64,000 nucleotides of DNA from Elusimicrobiota bacterium (GTDB lineage: Bacteria > Elusimicrobiota > Elusimicrobia > UBA1565 > UBA9628): positions 151,648-215,647 of the forward strand of contig JAPLKL010000044.1 of assembly GCA_026388095.1 (NCBI GenBank). Direction: 5' to 3'. The notes under the pieces were generated by a model. The model saw only the letters and a program-made list of their open reading frames with translations, was not told the origin of the DNA and did no database searches. The position numbers were made by a program, and so were the translations under genes. This document shows, piece by piece, positions 1-8,593 of this stretch (position 1 is the stretch's first letter; the number at the start of each line of letters is the position of its first letter).

Positions 1-1615
1 CTTCCCGCCACAGGAGCACGGAGGCCGCCAGGGCGGCCTGCGCATGGTTGGGGTCCCGGCGTAGGACCTCCTGGAGCGCGGCCAGCGCCTGGCCGGGGTC
101 TCCCCGCGCGATGAAGTCTCGGGCGCGCTCCCAGTCTCGCTGCACGAGCACGGCCGAGCGCAGCCGATCCAGGAAGGCCTCGGGCAGGGCCGGATCGAAG
201 AGGGGGTGGAAATCCAGGGCATAGACCGCGTGCCTGACCAATCCCGCCAGGTCCGGGTCCTCGTAGAGCAGCCCGCTGCCGGAGATGCCGGAGAAAGCGG
301 CGGCGGTCTGCGCCCCATATCGCGCCGAGGCTTCTTCCAGAAGGGCTTCGTAAGCCCGCGGGTCGGCCGCGCGCACGAAGGGCAACGACAGCAAGCGCGT
401 CATCGGCTGCGCGGGCAGGCCGGACCGGACCGGACGACAGACCCGCAGGCCGGCGGCGAGTCCCAGCAGGATGAGCAGGCCTTGGGAGGCTCTGCGGGCG
501 ATGCCGCCGCGGTCGAGCCCCCGGATCAGGCCCGCCGCCGCCGTCCAGGAGAAGGCGATGCAAGCCAGCAGGGCGTAGCGGGGCTGGAAATCCTTGGAGG
601 ACATGGCGCGGGAGAGCCCTTCGAGCGGGATGAGGTTGAGGTAGGGGAAGAGGGCGACCAGCGACCAGGCCAGGAAGAAGAGGAACCGCCCGGAGAAAGC
701 GGCGCACAGCAGCAAGGCGGTGCAGAGTCCGAATACCGCCGGCCCTTGAGGGCGGCCGAGCAGCAGCTCGACGACCTCCTTGATCCTCAGGATGGGATCC
801 TGGATCGTCCAGCCTTTGCTGAAGCCGGCGCTGGTGACGCCCAGGAGCTGGAGTCCGGGATGGACCCAGTGGAACAGCAAGAAGAATATCCCCGCCGGCA
901 GGAGATAGGGCAGCAGGGCCAGGCTGCCGCGGCGCAGGCGCCGCGGCCAGGGGTCTGCGTCCCGCGCCCAGAAGAGTTCATGGACCAGGAGCAAAGCGGG
1001 GAACACCACTCCGGGCGGCTTGGAGAACATCGCCAGCAGGTAAGAGCCGCAGGCCAGCGCGGTCCAGGCCGCGCTCCTGCGTCCCGGCTCGCGGCCTTTG
1101 AGATGGGCCCAGAAGGCGAGCAGGCCGAAGAGGCTCATCAGGAGGTGGGACGTCAGCATGAGCTTGCTGGCGTCCCAGAGCAGGGGATGCAGGCAGAAGG
1201 CGAGGCCCGCGACGAGGCCGGCCAGGGGCCGGCCGGTCAGGCGGCGCCCGACCGCGGCCACCAGCCAAGAGTTCACCGTCAAGAGCGCCAGCGCGCCCCC
1301 GTTGACCGCCAGAGGACGGGCTCCGCCCAGCCAGCGCTCCAGGAAGAACCAGACGAAGGTCGCCGGGACCCAGTCGCCCTTGCCGTAACAGAAAGCGACC
1401 CAATAGGTGGGTGTGAAGATGGCGCCGAGCCCGCGCCAATCCCGAAAGCCCCAGGACGCTCCCAGCGGATAAAGGAATTCGCCCCAGCCCGCGGCTGGAC
1501 GGATCAGGAGCTTGTGGTAGAGCCCCAGCACGGCCAGGGCCAAGAGCGTTTCGATGAAGCCGGGACGGGCCAGGAGGCGGGGCCAGAACGGCGCGCCGCG
1601 CGCGTCTTCGCTCAT
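1..1615 (-). CDS. Polytopic membrane protein with C-terminal TPR-like tail (partial)
   Basis: The reading frame runs from an ATG at 1615 off the left edge of the window, so the C-terminus is missing. The N-terminal ~400 residues alternate hydrophobic helices with short loops, in the style of membrane glycosyltransferase (GT39/PMT-like) or O-antigen-type proteins. The last visible ~60 residues (ALAALQEVLRRDPNHAQAAL) look like a TPR. A TATAAT box ends 7 nt before the ATG and there is no Shine-Dalgarno sequence. It is divergent from the GT87-like gene at 1655. A long open frame on the opposite strand (206-1633) is Gln/Gly/Arg-rich and is an antisense shadow. Specific function is unknown. Confidence 0.7.
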   Translation of the reverse strand, partial: MSEDARGAPFWPRLLARPGFIETLLALAVLGLYHKLLIRPAAGWGEFLYPLGASWGFRDWRGLGAIFTPTYWVAFCYGKGDWVPATFVWFFLERWLGGARPLAVNGGALALLTVNSWLVAAVGRRLTGRPLAGLVAGLAFCLHPLLWDASKLMLTSHLLMSLFGLLAFWAHLKGREPGRRSAAWTALACGSYLLAMFSKPPGVVFPALLLVHELFWARDADPWPRRLRRGSLALLPYLLPAGIFFLLFHWVHPGLQLLGVTSAGFSKGWTIQDPILRIKEVVELLLGRPQGPAVFGLCTALLLCAAFSGRFLFFLAWSLVALFPYLNLIPLEGLSRAMSSKDFQPRYALLACIAFSWTAAAGLIRGLDRGGIARRASQGLLILLGLAAGLRVCRPVRSGLPAQPMTRLLSLPFVRAADPRAYEALLEEASARYGAQTAAAFSGISGSGLLYEDPDLAGLVRHAVYALDFHPLFDPALPEAFLDRLRSAVLVQRDWERARDFIARGDPGQALAALQEVLRRDPNHAQAALAASVLLWRE

Positions 1616-1654
1616 CGTCGGTATTATACCTGATGTGGTAGAATCTGGCGGCCT
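1616..1654. promoter_or_regulatory. Divergent pair of leaderless-type promoters
   Basis: The 39-bp intergenic region holds a minus-strand TATAAT (1628 to 1623) 7 nt before the leftward ATG and a plus-strand TGG-TAGAAT (1636-1644) 10 nt before the rightward ATG at 1655. Neither start has a recognisable ribosome binding site. The spacing predicts transcription starts at or within a few bases of the start codons. Confidence 0.55.
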
Positions 1655-2899
1655 ATGCTGCGCGAGTTCCGCGACCGCCTGGAGTCCGCCCCGTTGCCCG
1701 TGAGGCTTTTGGTCTGCGCGGCGCTGCTCAAGTTCCTCTGCGCCGGCTTCTATCTCTCCTGGTTCACCAACGGCTCGGATTTCGCCTTGGCCCACGGGGC
1801 GGGGGCCAGGGTCCTGGCGGGCCAGGGCGCGCAGGTCTATGCGGAGTTCATGGCCTACCGGCCGGAGAACGAGAACACCATGTTCTTCATGTATCCGCCG
1901 CCGGTGGCGCTCGTCTACGCTCCGTTGGCGGCCATGCCCTTCCGGGCCGCGCTGACTTTCTTCGAGTTGCTGTCTATGGCCGCCGTGTTCGGGGTCTTCT
2001 TGGTCTGGGCCGAGCACCGCCGGCTCCAGCCGTTCTCAGAGACCTATTATCTGGCATTCGCGCTCATCCTGCTTTTCTTCCCGCTGGACCTGGCGGCCCA
2101 GCTCGGGCAGAATGATGCTTTGGTCCTGTTTCTGGTGGTCCTAGCCTTGGCTTGGCGGGGAAAGCCTTTGCTCGCCGGCTTGGCTTTGGCCGTGGCGGTC
2201 TGGCTGCGGGTCTTCCTCGGCTTCATCCTCCTTTACCTTCTGCTCAGACGCCGTTGGCGCCAGCTCGGCGGGGTGGTCTTCTGGCTGGCGGTCCTGGCCG
2301 GTGCGAGCCTGGTCTTCGTGCCCTGGCCGGCGCAGGTCCAGTATTACGCCCAACTGGGCCGGCAGCTGGGCATCGAGTCCTTCTACGACAACCAGTCCCT
2401 GACGGGCCTGTTCTATAGAGCTCTCACGGACAGCGGCTATACGATGGGGCTCGTCAACGCTCCGAATGCGGCCCGGGCGCTCACGGCGCTGGCTTCCTTG
2501 CTCCTGTGCGCGGGCTTCGTCTCGGTCACGCTGAGAGCAGGCGACGAAGGGGACTTCGACGAGGGCTTCGGCCTGGCTTTGGTGACGGCTCTGCTGCTCT
2601 CTCCGCACAGCGATACGCACCACCAGGCGCTCCTGCTCGTCCCGCTGCTGCTGCTCCTGGAGCGCCGCCGGGTGCGCACGGCGAGCCTGCTCTACTACGG
2701 CTTCTTTGCCGCTTTCGTGCCGGTCATCGCTTTCCGCTTCTTGGCCCAGGACCGGCTGGTCGCCTTCGCCTCAGGGCTCTGGACCGTGGCCTACTCCATC
2801 CCGGTCCTGGTCCTGCTGGGGTTCTGGTTCCACTGCGCCGGGAGCTTCGGGCGCGAAGGGGTCAGTCCGCCGGGCTGCGCACCGGCACGTACACGTTGA
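1655..2899 (+). CDS. GT87-family (DUF2029) membrane glycosyltransferase-like protein
   Basis: This 414-residue polytopic membrane protein has about ten hydrophobic helices. An early loop containing YPPPVALVYAPLAAMPF and a later AAQLGQNDALVLFLVVLAL segment are typical of the GT87/DUF2029 family, whose characterised members are polyprenyl-phosphate-dependent mannosyltransferases of the envelope. The true donor and acceptor are not predictable here. The start is the ATG 10 nt after TAGAAT. The 3' end overlaps the convergent gene at 2862 by 38 bp. With the divergent upstream gene it forms a small envelope-glycan group. Confidence 0.75.
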   Translation: MLREFRDRLESAPLPVRLLVCAALLKFLCAGFYLSWFTNGSDFALAHGAGARVLAGQGAQVYAEFMAYRPENENTMFFMYPPPVALVYAPLAAMPFRAALTFFELLSMAAVFGVFLVWAEHRRLQPFSETYYLAFALILLFFPLDLAAQLGQNDALVLFLVVLALAWRGKPLLAGLALAVAVWLRVFLGFILLYLLLRRRWRQLGGVVFWLAVLAGASLVFVPWPAQVQYYAQLGRQLGIESFYDNQSLTGLFYRALTDSGYTMGLVNAPNAARALTALASLLLCAGFVSVTLRAGDEGDFDEGFGLALVTALLLSPHSDTHHQALLLVPLLLLLERRRVRTASLLYYGFFAAFVPVIAFRFLAQDRLVAFASGLWTVAYSIPVLVLLGFWFHCAGSFGREGVSPPGCAPARTR

Positions 2900-3959
2900 C
2901 CCAGTTCTTCGGGCTGTTCCGCTCGATGCAGCGCAGGCGGCTCGGCGGGATGCCTTCACAGCCGTCGCTGCAGGCCTTGGGCGGGTCCACGGATACCACG
3001 ACCTCGATGTGGCCGTGCTCCGGGCTGAAGCCGCACATGCCCCGGCCGTAGACGATGATGGCGCCCAGCGGGAGCTTCTTGTCGGGCAAGGTGCTCGGAT
3101 CGATCTTGCGCAGCTTGAGCTTGTCGAAGAGCTTCGGGTTGCGGTTTAGGGAAGTGGCGAACTGGTAGGCGCTGGCAGACCCCACCTGGCTGCGCCAGCC
3201 CGAAGGCAGTATGGAGTCCAAAGCGCCCTTGACCGCCGCGTAGCAGTAGCCCGAAAAACCCTTGGCTTTGGCCCAGACCTTCTGGGCGAGCGCCTTGGCC
3301 TTGGTTCCGTCGAGGTAGGCCATGATGCCCTCGTCCTTGAGGACCAGCGGCGCGTCGGCCGCGGGAGGCTGCGCGGTCTTGGGCGCCGCCGGACGGGCCG
3401 CGAACTTGGGCTCGGCCTGGGCGGTGGGGAAGACGGTCTGAGGTATCGGAGCCGGCCGGGCCAGGCCCGCATTGTCGAAGAGGCGGTCCAGGGACTGCGC
3501 GTCGGTCGCCGCGGCCACGCGGGTCCGCAGGCTATCCACGGCCTTCCTCTGCGCCGGAGACAGCGAGGTCTGCTGGAGCTTGGCCAAGGCCTGGAAAGCC
3601 TCGACCTGGGCCTGGGCCAGACGCGTGGACTGGGCGGTCTGGCCCAAGGCTCCGCCCAAGGAGGGGAAGAGTTCGCTGAGCAGGGCCTTTCTCCAGGCCT
3701 CCAGCCTGAGCTCCGCCGGCCTGAGCTCTTCCAGGTCCTTGGCGGCGCCGATGTCCGCCTTGATCCGGGCCAGCTCCGGGGAGTATTTCTCCTTGGCTTG
3801 AGGCGCGACCTTGTCCAGATAATCGGTCCAGTTCTGCGCCGCGTCCGAGAGCTTGAGCCGGTCCCTCTGCAGGATGGCTTGGGCCGCGTCCGGCTGGCCC
3901 TGGGCCGAGGGCGCGCCGGCGGTCGCGAGCAAGAGCAGGCCTGGCAGGAGGTAGCGCAT
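2862..3959 (-). CDS. Secreted protein with CHAP/NlpC-like C-terminal domain
   Basis: I choose the ATG at 3959 because it gives a clean signal peptide (MRYLLPGLLLLATAGAPSAQ); an ATG 15 codons upstream would bury it. The mature protein has a helical region (residues ~20-150), an Ala/Pro linker, and a ~140-residue C-terminal domain with a Cys in FSGYCYAAVKGAL and a His in SPEHGHIEVV. This Cys-then-His order and the 'GHIEVV' strand resemble CHAP or NlpC/P60 papain-like peptidoglycan amidases. Four further Cys near the C-terminus (CGF, ACSDGC) may form disulfides. Wall hydrolysis is inference; the family match is moderate. Confidence 0.6.
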   Translation of the reverse strand: MRYLLPGLLLLATAGAPSAQGQPDAAQAILQRDRLKLSDAAQNWTDYLDKVAPQAKEKYSPELARIKADIGAAKDLEELRPAELRLEAWRKALLSELFPSLGGALGQTAQSTRLAQAQVEAFQALAKLQQTSLSPAQRKAVDSLRTRVAAATDAQSLDRLFDNAGLARPAPIPQTVFPTAQAEPKFAARPAAPKTAQPPAADAPLVLKDEGIMAYLDGTKAKALAQKVWAKAKGFSGYCYAAVKGALDSILPSGWRSQVGSASAYQFATSLNRNPKLFDKLKLRKIDPSTLPDKKLPLGAIIVYGRGMCGFSPEHGHIEVVVSVDPPKACSDGCEGIPPSRLRCIERNSPKNWVNVYVPVRSPAD

Positions 3960-4067
3960 GACATGAGTGTAGGCCATTTTGCCCCAGGATGCCAGGGCCC
4001 CCAAGGGCCTAGGTGGACTGGGCCGAAAGACCTAGGCGCTTGAGCGTGAAGCCGGGCCAGCCGCAAT

Positions 4068-4076
4068 TGCTAGAAT
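4068..4076 (+). promoter_or_regulatory. Extended -10 promoter of cysS operon
   Basis: TGC-TAGAAT (4068-4076) lies 10 nt before the cysS ATG at 4087. There is no obvious -35 element at the usual distance and no Shine-Dalgarno, so a nearly leaderless transcript is likely. Confidence 0.45.
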
Positions 4077-4086
4077 ATCCCCGCAC

Positions 4087-5460
4087 ATGAGGATCTTCAA
4101 CACCTTGTCGCGCTCTTTGGAGGAGCTGCAGCCTCTGGCTCCGCCGCGGGTCGGGATCTACACCTGCGGCCCCACGGTCTACAACTATCAGCACGTGGGC
4201 AACTACCGCACCTACATCTTCGAGGACGTGCTCGTCCGCACCCTCCAGACCGCCGGCTTCCAGGTCCGCCGGGTCATGAACATCACGGACGTGGGGCACC
4301 TCACCTCGGACTCCGACACCGGCGAGGACAAGCTCGAGGTCGGCGCCAAGCGCGAGGGCAAGACCGCCTGGGACATCGCGGCTTTCTACACCCAGGCCTT
4401 CCTCAAGGACATCGCTTCTTTGGACGTACTCCCCGCGGACGTGCTCTGCAAGGCCACGGACCATATCCCCGAGCAGATCTCGTTGGTGGCCAAGCTCGCG
4501 GAGAAGGGCCTCACCTACAGGATCTCCGACGGCATCTACTTCGACACGGGACGATTCCCGGCCTACGGCAAGCTCGACCCGGCCCGGCTCAAGGGGCAGA
4601 AGGCCGGAGCTCGGGTGGACGTCGTGGAAGGCAAGAAGAATCCGGAGGATTTCGCGCTCTGGAAGTTCACTCCGCCGGGCCAGAAGCGGCACATGGAATG
4701 GGACTCGCCCTGGGGCAAGGGCTTCCCGGGCTGGCACATCGAGTGCAGCGCCATGGCCATGAAGTACCTGGGCGAGAGCTTCGACATCCACTGCGGCGGC
4801 GTGGACCACATCTCCATCCACCACACCAACGAGATCGCCCAGGCCGAAGGGGCCACGGGCAAGCCGTTCGTCCGCTACTGGCTGCACGGCGAGTTCCTGC
4901 TCATGAACAGCGCCAAGATGGCCAAGTCCGCGGGGGGCTTCGTGACCTTGGCCGACCTCAAGGAGAAGGGCTTCGACCCGCTCGACTACCGCTATCACTG
5001 CTACACCGCGCACTACCGCAAGCAGCTCGACTTCACCTGGGAGCTGCTGGCCTCGGCCCAGACCTCGCGCCGCCGCCTGCGCGAGGCGGCCGCCGCGGTC
5101 AAGGGCGGCGAGCCTATGCCGGCCTGCCCGGCAGGCCTGGAGACGTTCCGGGCTGCGGTCGAGGACGACCTCAACATGCCGGGGGCCGTGGCCGCGGTCT
5201 GGGACTGCCTCCACAGCGATGCCCCGGACGGCGCCAAGAAGGCTCTCGTGGAAGAGGCGGAGAAGGTCCTGGCCTTGGGCCTCTTCAAGGAAGAGGCGCA
5301 GGCCGCCCTCTCCGCCGAGGACGCTGAGCTCGTGGACCGGCGCGCCCAGGCCCGCGCGGCCAAGGACTTCAAGCTCTCCGATGAGCTGCGCAAGCAGCTG
5401 GACAGCCGCGGCATACTGGTCGAGGATACCAAGCAGGGCCAGCGCTGGCGGAGGAAGTAG
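4087..5460 (+). CDS. cysS: Cysteinyl-tRNA synthetase
   Basis: Class I aminoacyl-tRNA synthetase that charges tRNA-Cys in the cytoplasm. The 457-residue length is normal. Visible signatures are the zinc/ATP start YTCGPTVYNYQHVGNYRTY with HVGN as the HIGH motif, GWHIECSAMAMKYLG and IHCGGVDHISIHHTNEIAQ (zinc site and substrate pocket), and KMAKSAGGF as the KMSKS loop. A C-terminal DALR-like helical domain follows, ending in the typical LVEDTKQGQRWRRK. It begins a four-gene tight operon: the next gene starts 4 bp after its stop. Confidence 0.97.
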   Translation: MRIFNTLSRSLEELQPLAPPRVGIYTCGPTVYNYQHVGNYRTYIFEDVLVRTLQTAGFQVRRVMNITDVGHLTSDSDTGEDKLEVGAKREGKTAWDIAAFYTQAFLKDIASLDVLPADVLCKATDHIPEQISLVAKLAEKGLTYRISDGIYFDTGRFPAYGKLDPARLKGQKAGARVDVVEGKKNPEDFALWKFTPPGQKRHMEWDSPWGKGFPGWHIECSAMAMKYLGESFDIHCGGVDHISIHHTNEIAQAEGATGKPFVRYWLHGEFLLMNSAKMAKSAGGFVTLADLKEKGFDPLDYRYHCYTAHYRKQLDFTWELLASAQTSRRRLREAAAAVKGGEPMPACPAGLETFRAAVEDDLNMPGAVAAVWDCLHSDAPDGAKKALVEEAEKVLALGLFKEEAQAALSAEDAELVDRRAQARAAKDFKLSDELRKQLDSRGILVEDTKQGQRWRRK

Positions 5461-5464
5461 CCGG

Positions 5465-6235
5465 ATGTCCCGCCGGGAGCAGGGGTCCGACGCCCAATGG
5501 CTGAGCGGCTTCCATAGCGTGCTCGAGACCTTGCGCGGCAAGCCGGGCAGCGCCAAGGAGCTCCTAGTGGCCGAGGGCAGCCGGGGCCCGGAGTTCGAGG
5601 AGCTCATGCGTCTGGCCCGGGAGGCGGGGGTGCGCCTGCGCTACGTGGACCGACGGGAACTGGACCGGGTCGCGGGCGGCGCCCGCCATCAGGGCGTGGC
5701 CCTGCGCGCCGCTCTGCACGAAGGCGGGTCTTTGAAGGGCTTGCTGGAACGCTTCCCTGAGGACTCGCGCAAGGGGCTCGTCCTGGTGGCCTTGGACGAG
5801 GTCCAGGACCCGCACAACCTGGGCGCCATCGCTCGTTCCGCGGTCAACCTGGGGGCGAAAGCCCTCATCCTGCCGGAGCGGCGCTCCGCGCCGGTCACCG
5901 GGGCCGTGGTGGCGGCCTCGGCGGGCGCCATCCAGAAGCTCCCGGTGGTCAGCGTGGTCAACCTGGGCCAGGCGCTGGAGCGCCTCAAGGAAGCGGGCTT
6001 CTGGGTCTACGGCGCCGACGCGGCGGGCCGTCCGGCCTGGGACGCGGTCTTCAACACGCCCTTGGTGCTGGTCATCGGCTCCGAGGGCTACGGCATGAGG
6101 CCTTTGGTGGCCTCGCTCTGCGACGAGGTGGTCAGCATCCCGCAGGCGGCCGCCGGCGTCGAGAGCCTCAACGCCTCTTGCGCGGCGAGCGTGCTCCTCT
6201 ACGAGGTGGCGCGGCAGGTCAGGAAGGGGTCATGA
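5465..6235 (+). CDS. rlmB: SpoU/TrmH-family RNA 2'-O-methyltransferase (RlmB-like)
   Basis: This 256-residue SAM-dependent SPOUT methyltransferase probably methylates a ribose in 23S rRNA or tRNA. An N-terminal L30e-like substrate-binding domain (residues ~12-85, beginning WLSGFHSVLETLRG) precedes the knotted catalytic domain. The three motifs are DEVQDPHNLGAIARSAVNLG (motif 1, catalytic Arg), VLVIGSEGYGM (motif 2) and IPQAAAGVESLNASCAASVLLYE (motif 3). cysS followed by rlmB is a common bacterial order, which supports the RlmB name. The stop overlaps the next ATG (ATGA). The exact target nucleotide is inferred. Confidence 0.88.
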   Translation: MSRREQGSDAQWLSGFHSVLETLRGKPGSAKELLVAEGSRGPEFEELMRLAREAGVRLRYVDRRELDRVAGGARHQGVALRAALHEGGSLKGLLERFPEDSRKGLVLVALDEVQDPHNLGAIARSAVNLGAKALILPERRSAPVTGAVVAASAGAIQKLPVVSVVNLGQALERLKEAGFWVYGADAAGRPAWDAVFNTPLVLVIGSEGYGMRPLVASLCDEVVSIPQAAAGVESLNASCAASVLLYEVARQVRKGS

Positions 6236-7161
6236 GCCACGGCCACGAGCACGGGCATTCCCACGGCCACGCGCATCACGGGCTTTCAGCGGTCCAGTCT
6301 TTGACCTGGGCCCTGGGCATCACCGCGGTCTTCTTCGTGGTGGAGTTGGTGGGCGGCTGGTGGACCGGCAGCTTGGCCTTGGTCTCGGACGCCCTGCACA
6401 TGGGCTTCGATCTCACGGCTTTGGGTCTGGGACTCTTCGCGGCCCGGATGGCGCGGCGTCCGGCCGATCCCAAGCGGACCTTCGGCTATCAGCGCGTGGA
6501 GGTCCTGGTCGCCTTCATCAATGGGGTCACCCTGATCCTCATCACCGGCGTCATCCTGCGCGAGGCCTACGTGCGGTTCTTCGCGCCGCAGGATATCAAG
6601 GCCAAGGAGATGCTGGTCATCGCGGTCATCGGGCTTTTGAGCAACTTGGCCGCCGGAGCCGTGCTCTACCGTTCCAGCCGCTCCAACATCAACCTGCGCG
6701 GGGCCTTCCTGCACGTGCTCTCCGACGCCCTGGGTTCGGTGGGCGCGGTCATCGCCGGCATCGTCATCCTGGAGTTCGGCTGGCGCCAGGCGGACCCCTT
6801 GGTGAGCGCCGTCATCTGCGCCGGGATCGTGGTGACCTCGTATTGGCTGGTGCGCGACTCGGTGCACATCCTGCTTGAGGGCACCCCGTCGCACCTGGAA
6901 CTGGAGCAGATCCGCGCCGCGCTGAGCGTTTTGCCCGGGGTCAGCTCGGTCCATGACCTTCATCTGTGGTCCGTCACGCGGGGCACGGAGTCCATGAGCG
7001 GGCACGTGGTGGTGGAGTCCGACGCTCACACCGCCGCGACCCTGCGCGCGGGCGCCAAGCTGCTCAAGGAGCGCTTCGGCATCACGCACGTGACCTTGCA
7101 GGTGGAGACCTCGGGGCAGCCCGAGTGCGAGGACACGGTCCCGCCGCCGACAGAGCCTTGA
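6232..7161 (+). CDS. Cation diffusion facilitator (Zn/Co/Cd exporter)
   Basis: A 309-residue CDF antiporter of the CzcD/ZitB type, which exports Zn2+ or related divalent cations in exchange for protons. The N-terminus is a histidine-rich tail of HG repeats. Six TM helices follow. The transport site is visible as SLALVSDALHMGFDL in TM2 and HVLSDALGSVGAV in TM5, each with the conserved H/D pairs. The C-terminal domain (after ~residue 215) includes the conserved VHDLHLWSVTRG. The start codon overlaps the upstream stop, and TGATG couples it to the thiN-like gene. Metal specificity cannot be read from sequence alone. Confidence 0.93.
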   Translation: MSHGHEHGHSHGHAHHGLSAVQSLTWALGITAVFFVVELVGGWWTGSLALVSDALHMGFDLTALGLGLFAARMARRPADPKRTFGYQRVEVLVAFINGVTLILITGVILREAYVRFFAPQDIKAKEMLVIAVIGLLSNLAAGAVLYRSSRSNINLRGAFLHVLSDALGSVGAVIAGIVILEFGWRQADPLVSAVICAGIVVTSYWLVRDSVHILLEGTPSHLELEQIRAALSVLPGVSSVHDLHLWSVTRGTESMSGHVVVESDAHTAATLRAGAKLLKERFGITHVTLQVETSGQPECEDTVPPPTEP

Positions 7162-7796
7162 TGAAGCGGGACTCTGCCGCCCTCCTGCTGCTCAACGGGG
7201 GGCTTCCCGAGCCGGGTCTGGTGCGCCGCCTGGCGCGGCGCTGCTCCGTGCTGGTCTGCGCTGACGGGGGGGCGCGCCACGCGGTCCGGCTGGGCCTGCG
7301 GCCGGACGTGGTGATCGGGGACATGGACTCGGTGCCCAAGCCTCTGCCGCGGTCCTGGCGGGGGACCTCGTTCCTGTGCGATTTCGGCGAGGACTCCTCG
7401 GACTTCGAGAAGGCGCTGGCTTTTTTGGCGCGCGCCGGCATCTCCCGGCTTTATGTGGCGGGGATCCTGGGCGGTCGGCTTGACCATTCCTTGGTCAACC
7501 TGGCTTTGGCCGAGGCTTGGGGCTGCCGGCGCAGCTTGGTCATGGTGGACCGGGGGTTGGCCACGCTGTTGGGGCCGGGCCGCTACCGGCTGGGGGTCAA
7601 ACGAGGGGGGATGCTCTCGCTTTTGGCGGCCACATCACGGGCCAGGCTGTCGGCGAGCGGGGTGCGCTATCCTCTGCGGCGGGCGGTGCTGTCTCCGGGA
7701 GGCCGGGGTCTGAGCAATGTGGCCGAGGGCGCCGTGGCTTTGACGGTGCATTCGGGCCGGGTGTGGGCCGCGAGTCCCGAGCCTTTCGGGTTCTGA
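7161..7796 (+). CDS. thiN: Thiamine pyrophosphokinase
   Basis: A 211-residue enzyme that transfers pyrophosphate from ATP to thiamine to give thiamine diphosphate. Signatures are VLVCADGGARHAV, DVVIGDMDSVP, the acidic DSSDFEKALAFL helix, the glycine-rich GILGGRLDHSLVNLALA loop, and the thiamine-binding GLSNVAEGAVALTVHSG near the C-terminus. The length matches bacterial TPKs. The start overlaps the CDF stop (TGATG), so translation is probably coupled. The product would supply ThDP to enzymes such as the pyruvate dehydrogenase encoded at 49-52 kb, though no co-regulation is visible. Confidence 0.92.
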   Translation: MKRDSAALLLLNGGLPEPGLVRRLARRCSVLVCADGGARHAVRLGLRPDVVIGDMDSVPKPLPRSWRGTSFLCDFGEDSSDFEKALAFLARAGISRLYVAGILGGRLDHSLVNLALAEAWGCRRSLVMVDRGLATLLGPGRYRLGVKRGGMLSLLAATSRARLSASGVRYPLRRAVLSPGGRGLSNVAEGAVALTVHSGRVWAASPEPFGF

Positions 7797-7821
7797 GGTT
7801 TCAGGCCCTGCCGGCTGGGGC

Positions 7822-8085
7822 TCAGCGCGTCAGGCGATGGGATGGGTCGAGACGCTCGCGTATCCACATCTTGATGATGGCCTGGCGCGAGACGTTGAGC
7901 TTGAGGGCCTCTTGGTCGAGGAGTTCGACCATCCAGGACGGGAAATCGACGTTGACCCGCCGGACGACGGCGGCTTTCTCGAGGTCGAGGAAGGCGGAGA
8001 TGTCCTCGCCGCGGTCGAACTTCCTGTCGAATGCGGCGGCGCTAATGCTCTTGCGCATCTTCTTCGTCCTGGATGTGGCTTTCAT
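7822..8085 (-). CDS. brnA: BrnA-type antitoxin
   Basis: An 87-residue small basic protein. The N-terminal half contacts the toxin in this family; the C-terminal half (NVDFPSWMVELLDQEALKLN then VSRQAIIKMWIRERL) is a ribbon-helix-helix-like DNA-binding segment. It lies downstream of and overlaps the BrnT gene by 44 bp, the standard toxin-first order of brnTA operons. It is expected to neutralise BrnT and, with it, repress the operon by binding the palindrome at 8344-8358. An in-frame Met ten residues in is an alternative start. Confidence 0.82.
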   Translation of the reverse strand: MKATSRTKKMRKSISAAAFDRKFDRGEDISAFLDLEKAAVVRRVNVDFPSWMVELLDQEALKLNVSRQAIIKMWIRERLDPSHRLTR

Positions 8086-8338
8086 ATGACTTCTCCAAGC
8101 GGCGGTCCGCTCTGTGGCAGCTGATGAGCCGTATGGCTGAGCCTCGTTTCGTGAAGACGGCAGAATAGCACTTGCCGTCCGCCTTGGCCAGGATCAGGAA
8201 GCGGCTTTCGCCGACGACGTCCCTGGCTGGGATGATGACGTGGGGCTGGTCCCATAGCTCTTGAGCCCAGGAGAGGTCGACTCCGTGGCGCTCTTTGTTG
8301 ATCCGGTCCTTCTTGGGGTCGAACTCGAAGTGCTCCAT
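8042..8338 (-). CDS. brnT: BrnT-family toxin (RelE-fold RNase)
   Basis: A 98-residue protein starting MEHFEFDPKKDRINKERHGV, the diagnostic BrnT opening (F-x-W/F-D-P-K-K...N..KHG). It then has SWAQELWDQ, SRFLILAKADGKCYSAVFTKRG and IRLISCHRADRRLEKSYE, which match the conserved BrnT strand and the R-x-I-S-x-R-x-A-x-xxE motif, with His replacing the usual second Arg. Family members are ribonucleases that block translation. I start it at the ATG at 8338; the frame stays open upstream but the -10/operator region occupies that DNA. Confidence 0.85.
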   Translation of the reverse strand: MEHFEFDPKKDRINKERHGVDLSWAQELWDQPHVIIPARDVVGESRFLILAKADGKCYSAVFTKRGSAIRLISCHRADRRLEKSYESHIQDEEDAQEH

Positions 8339-8342
8339 AGAG

Positions 8343-8358
8343 AGTATAACAGTTATAC
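8343..8358 (-). promoter_or_regulatory. brnTA promoter with palindromic operator
   Basis: GTATAAC-A-GTTATAC (8344-8358) is a perfect 15-bp inverted repeat. It overlaps a minus-strand TATACT -10 box (8348 to 8343) that ends 4 nt before the brnT ATG. An operator placed on the -10 box is what autoregulation by the BrnT-BrnA complex would need. Between this and 8594 (about 235 bp) I see no gene, only moderate-GC DNA. Confidence 0.6.
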
Positions 8359-8593
8359 CTAGAGGGCGCCAGGTGCGGCATCGGGGCCTTACTCTATATA
8401 CGATTGAGGGCTGGAAAAGTTCCGTGGTGGGATCGTGTCGTGAGGCAACGCGGAATCGGAGACGAGGAAAGGCGCTGAACGGGCCGTGTATTTGGATTTT
8501 TGGCTCAACGCCGGGCTCGGCGGCGCGCCTCGTGGAGTCCAATAGCGCGCGCGGCTGAAGCGAATGTTGGGCGGAGACCGGTAGCGCAAGCTC

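Noticed and set aside
206..1633. 475-aa plus-strand open frame
   Set aside because: Its product is a Gln/Gly/Arg/Glu-rich antisense translation of a clear membrane protein on the minus strand with a good promoter and start at 1615.
4009..5607. 532-aa minus-strand frame
   Set aside because: It is the antisense shadow of cysS, whose HVGN, KMAKS and zinc motifs are unambiguous.
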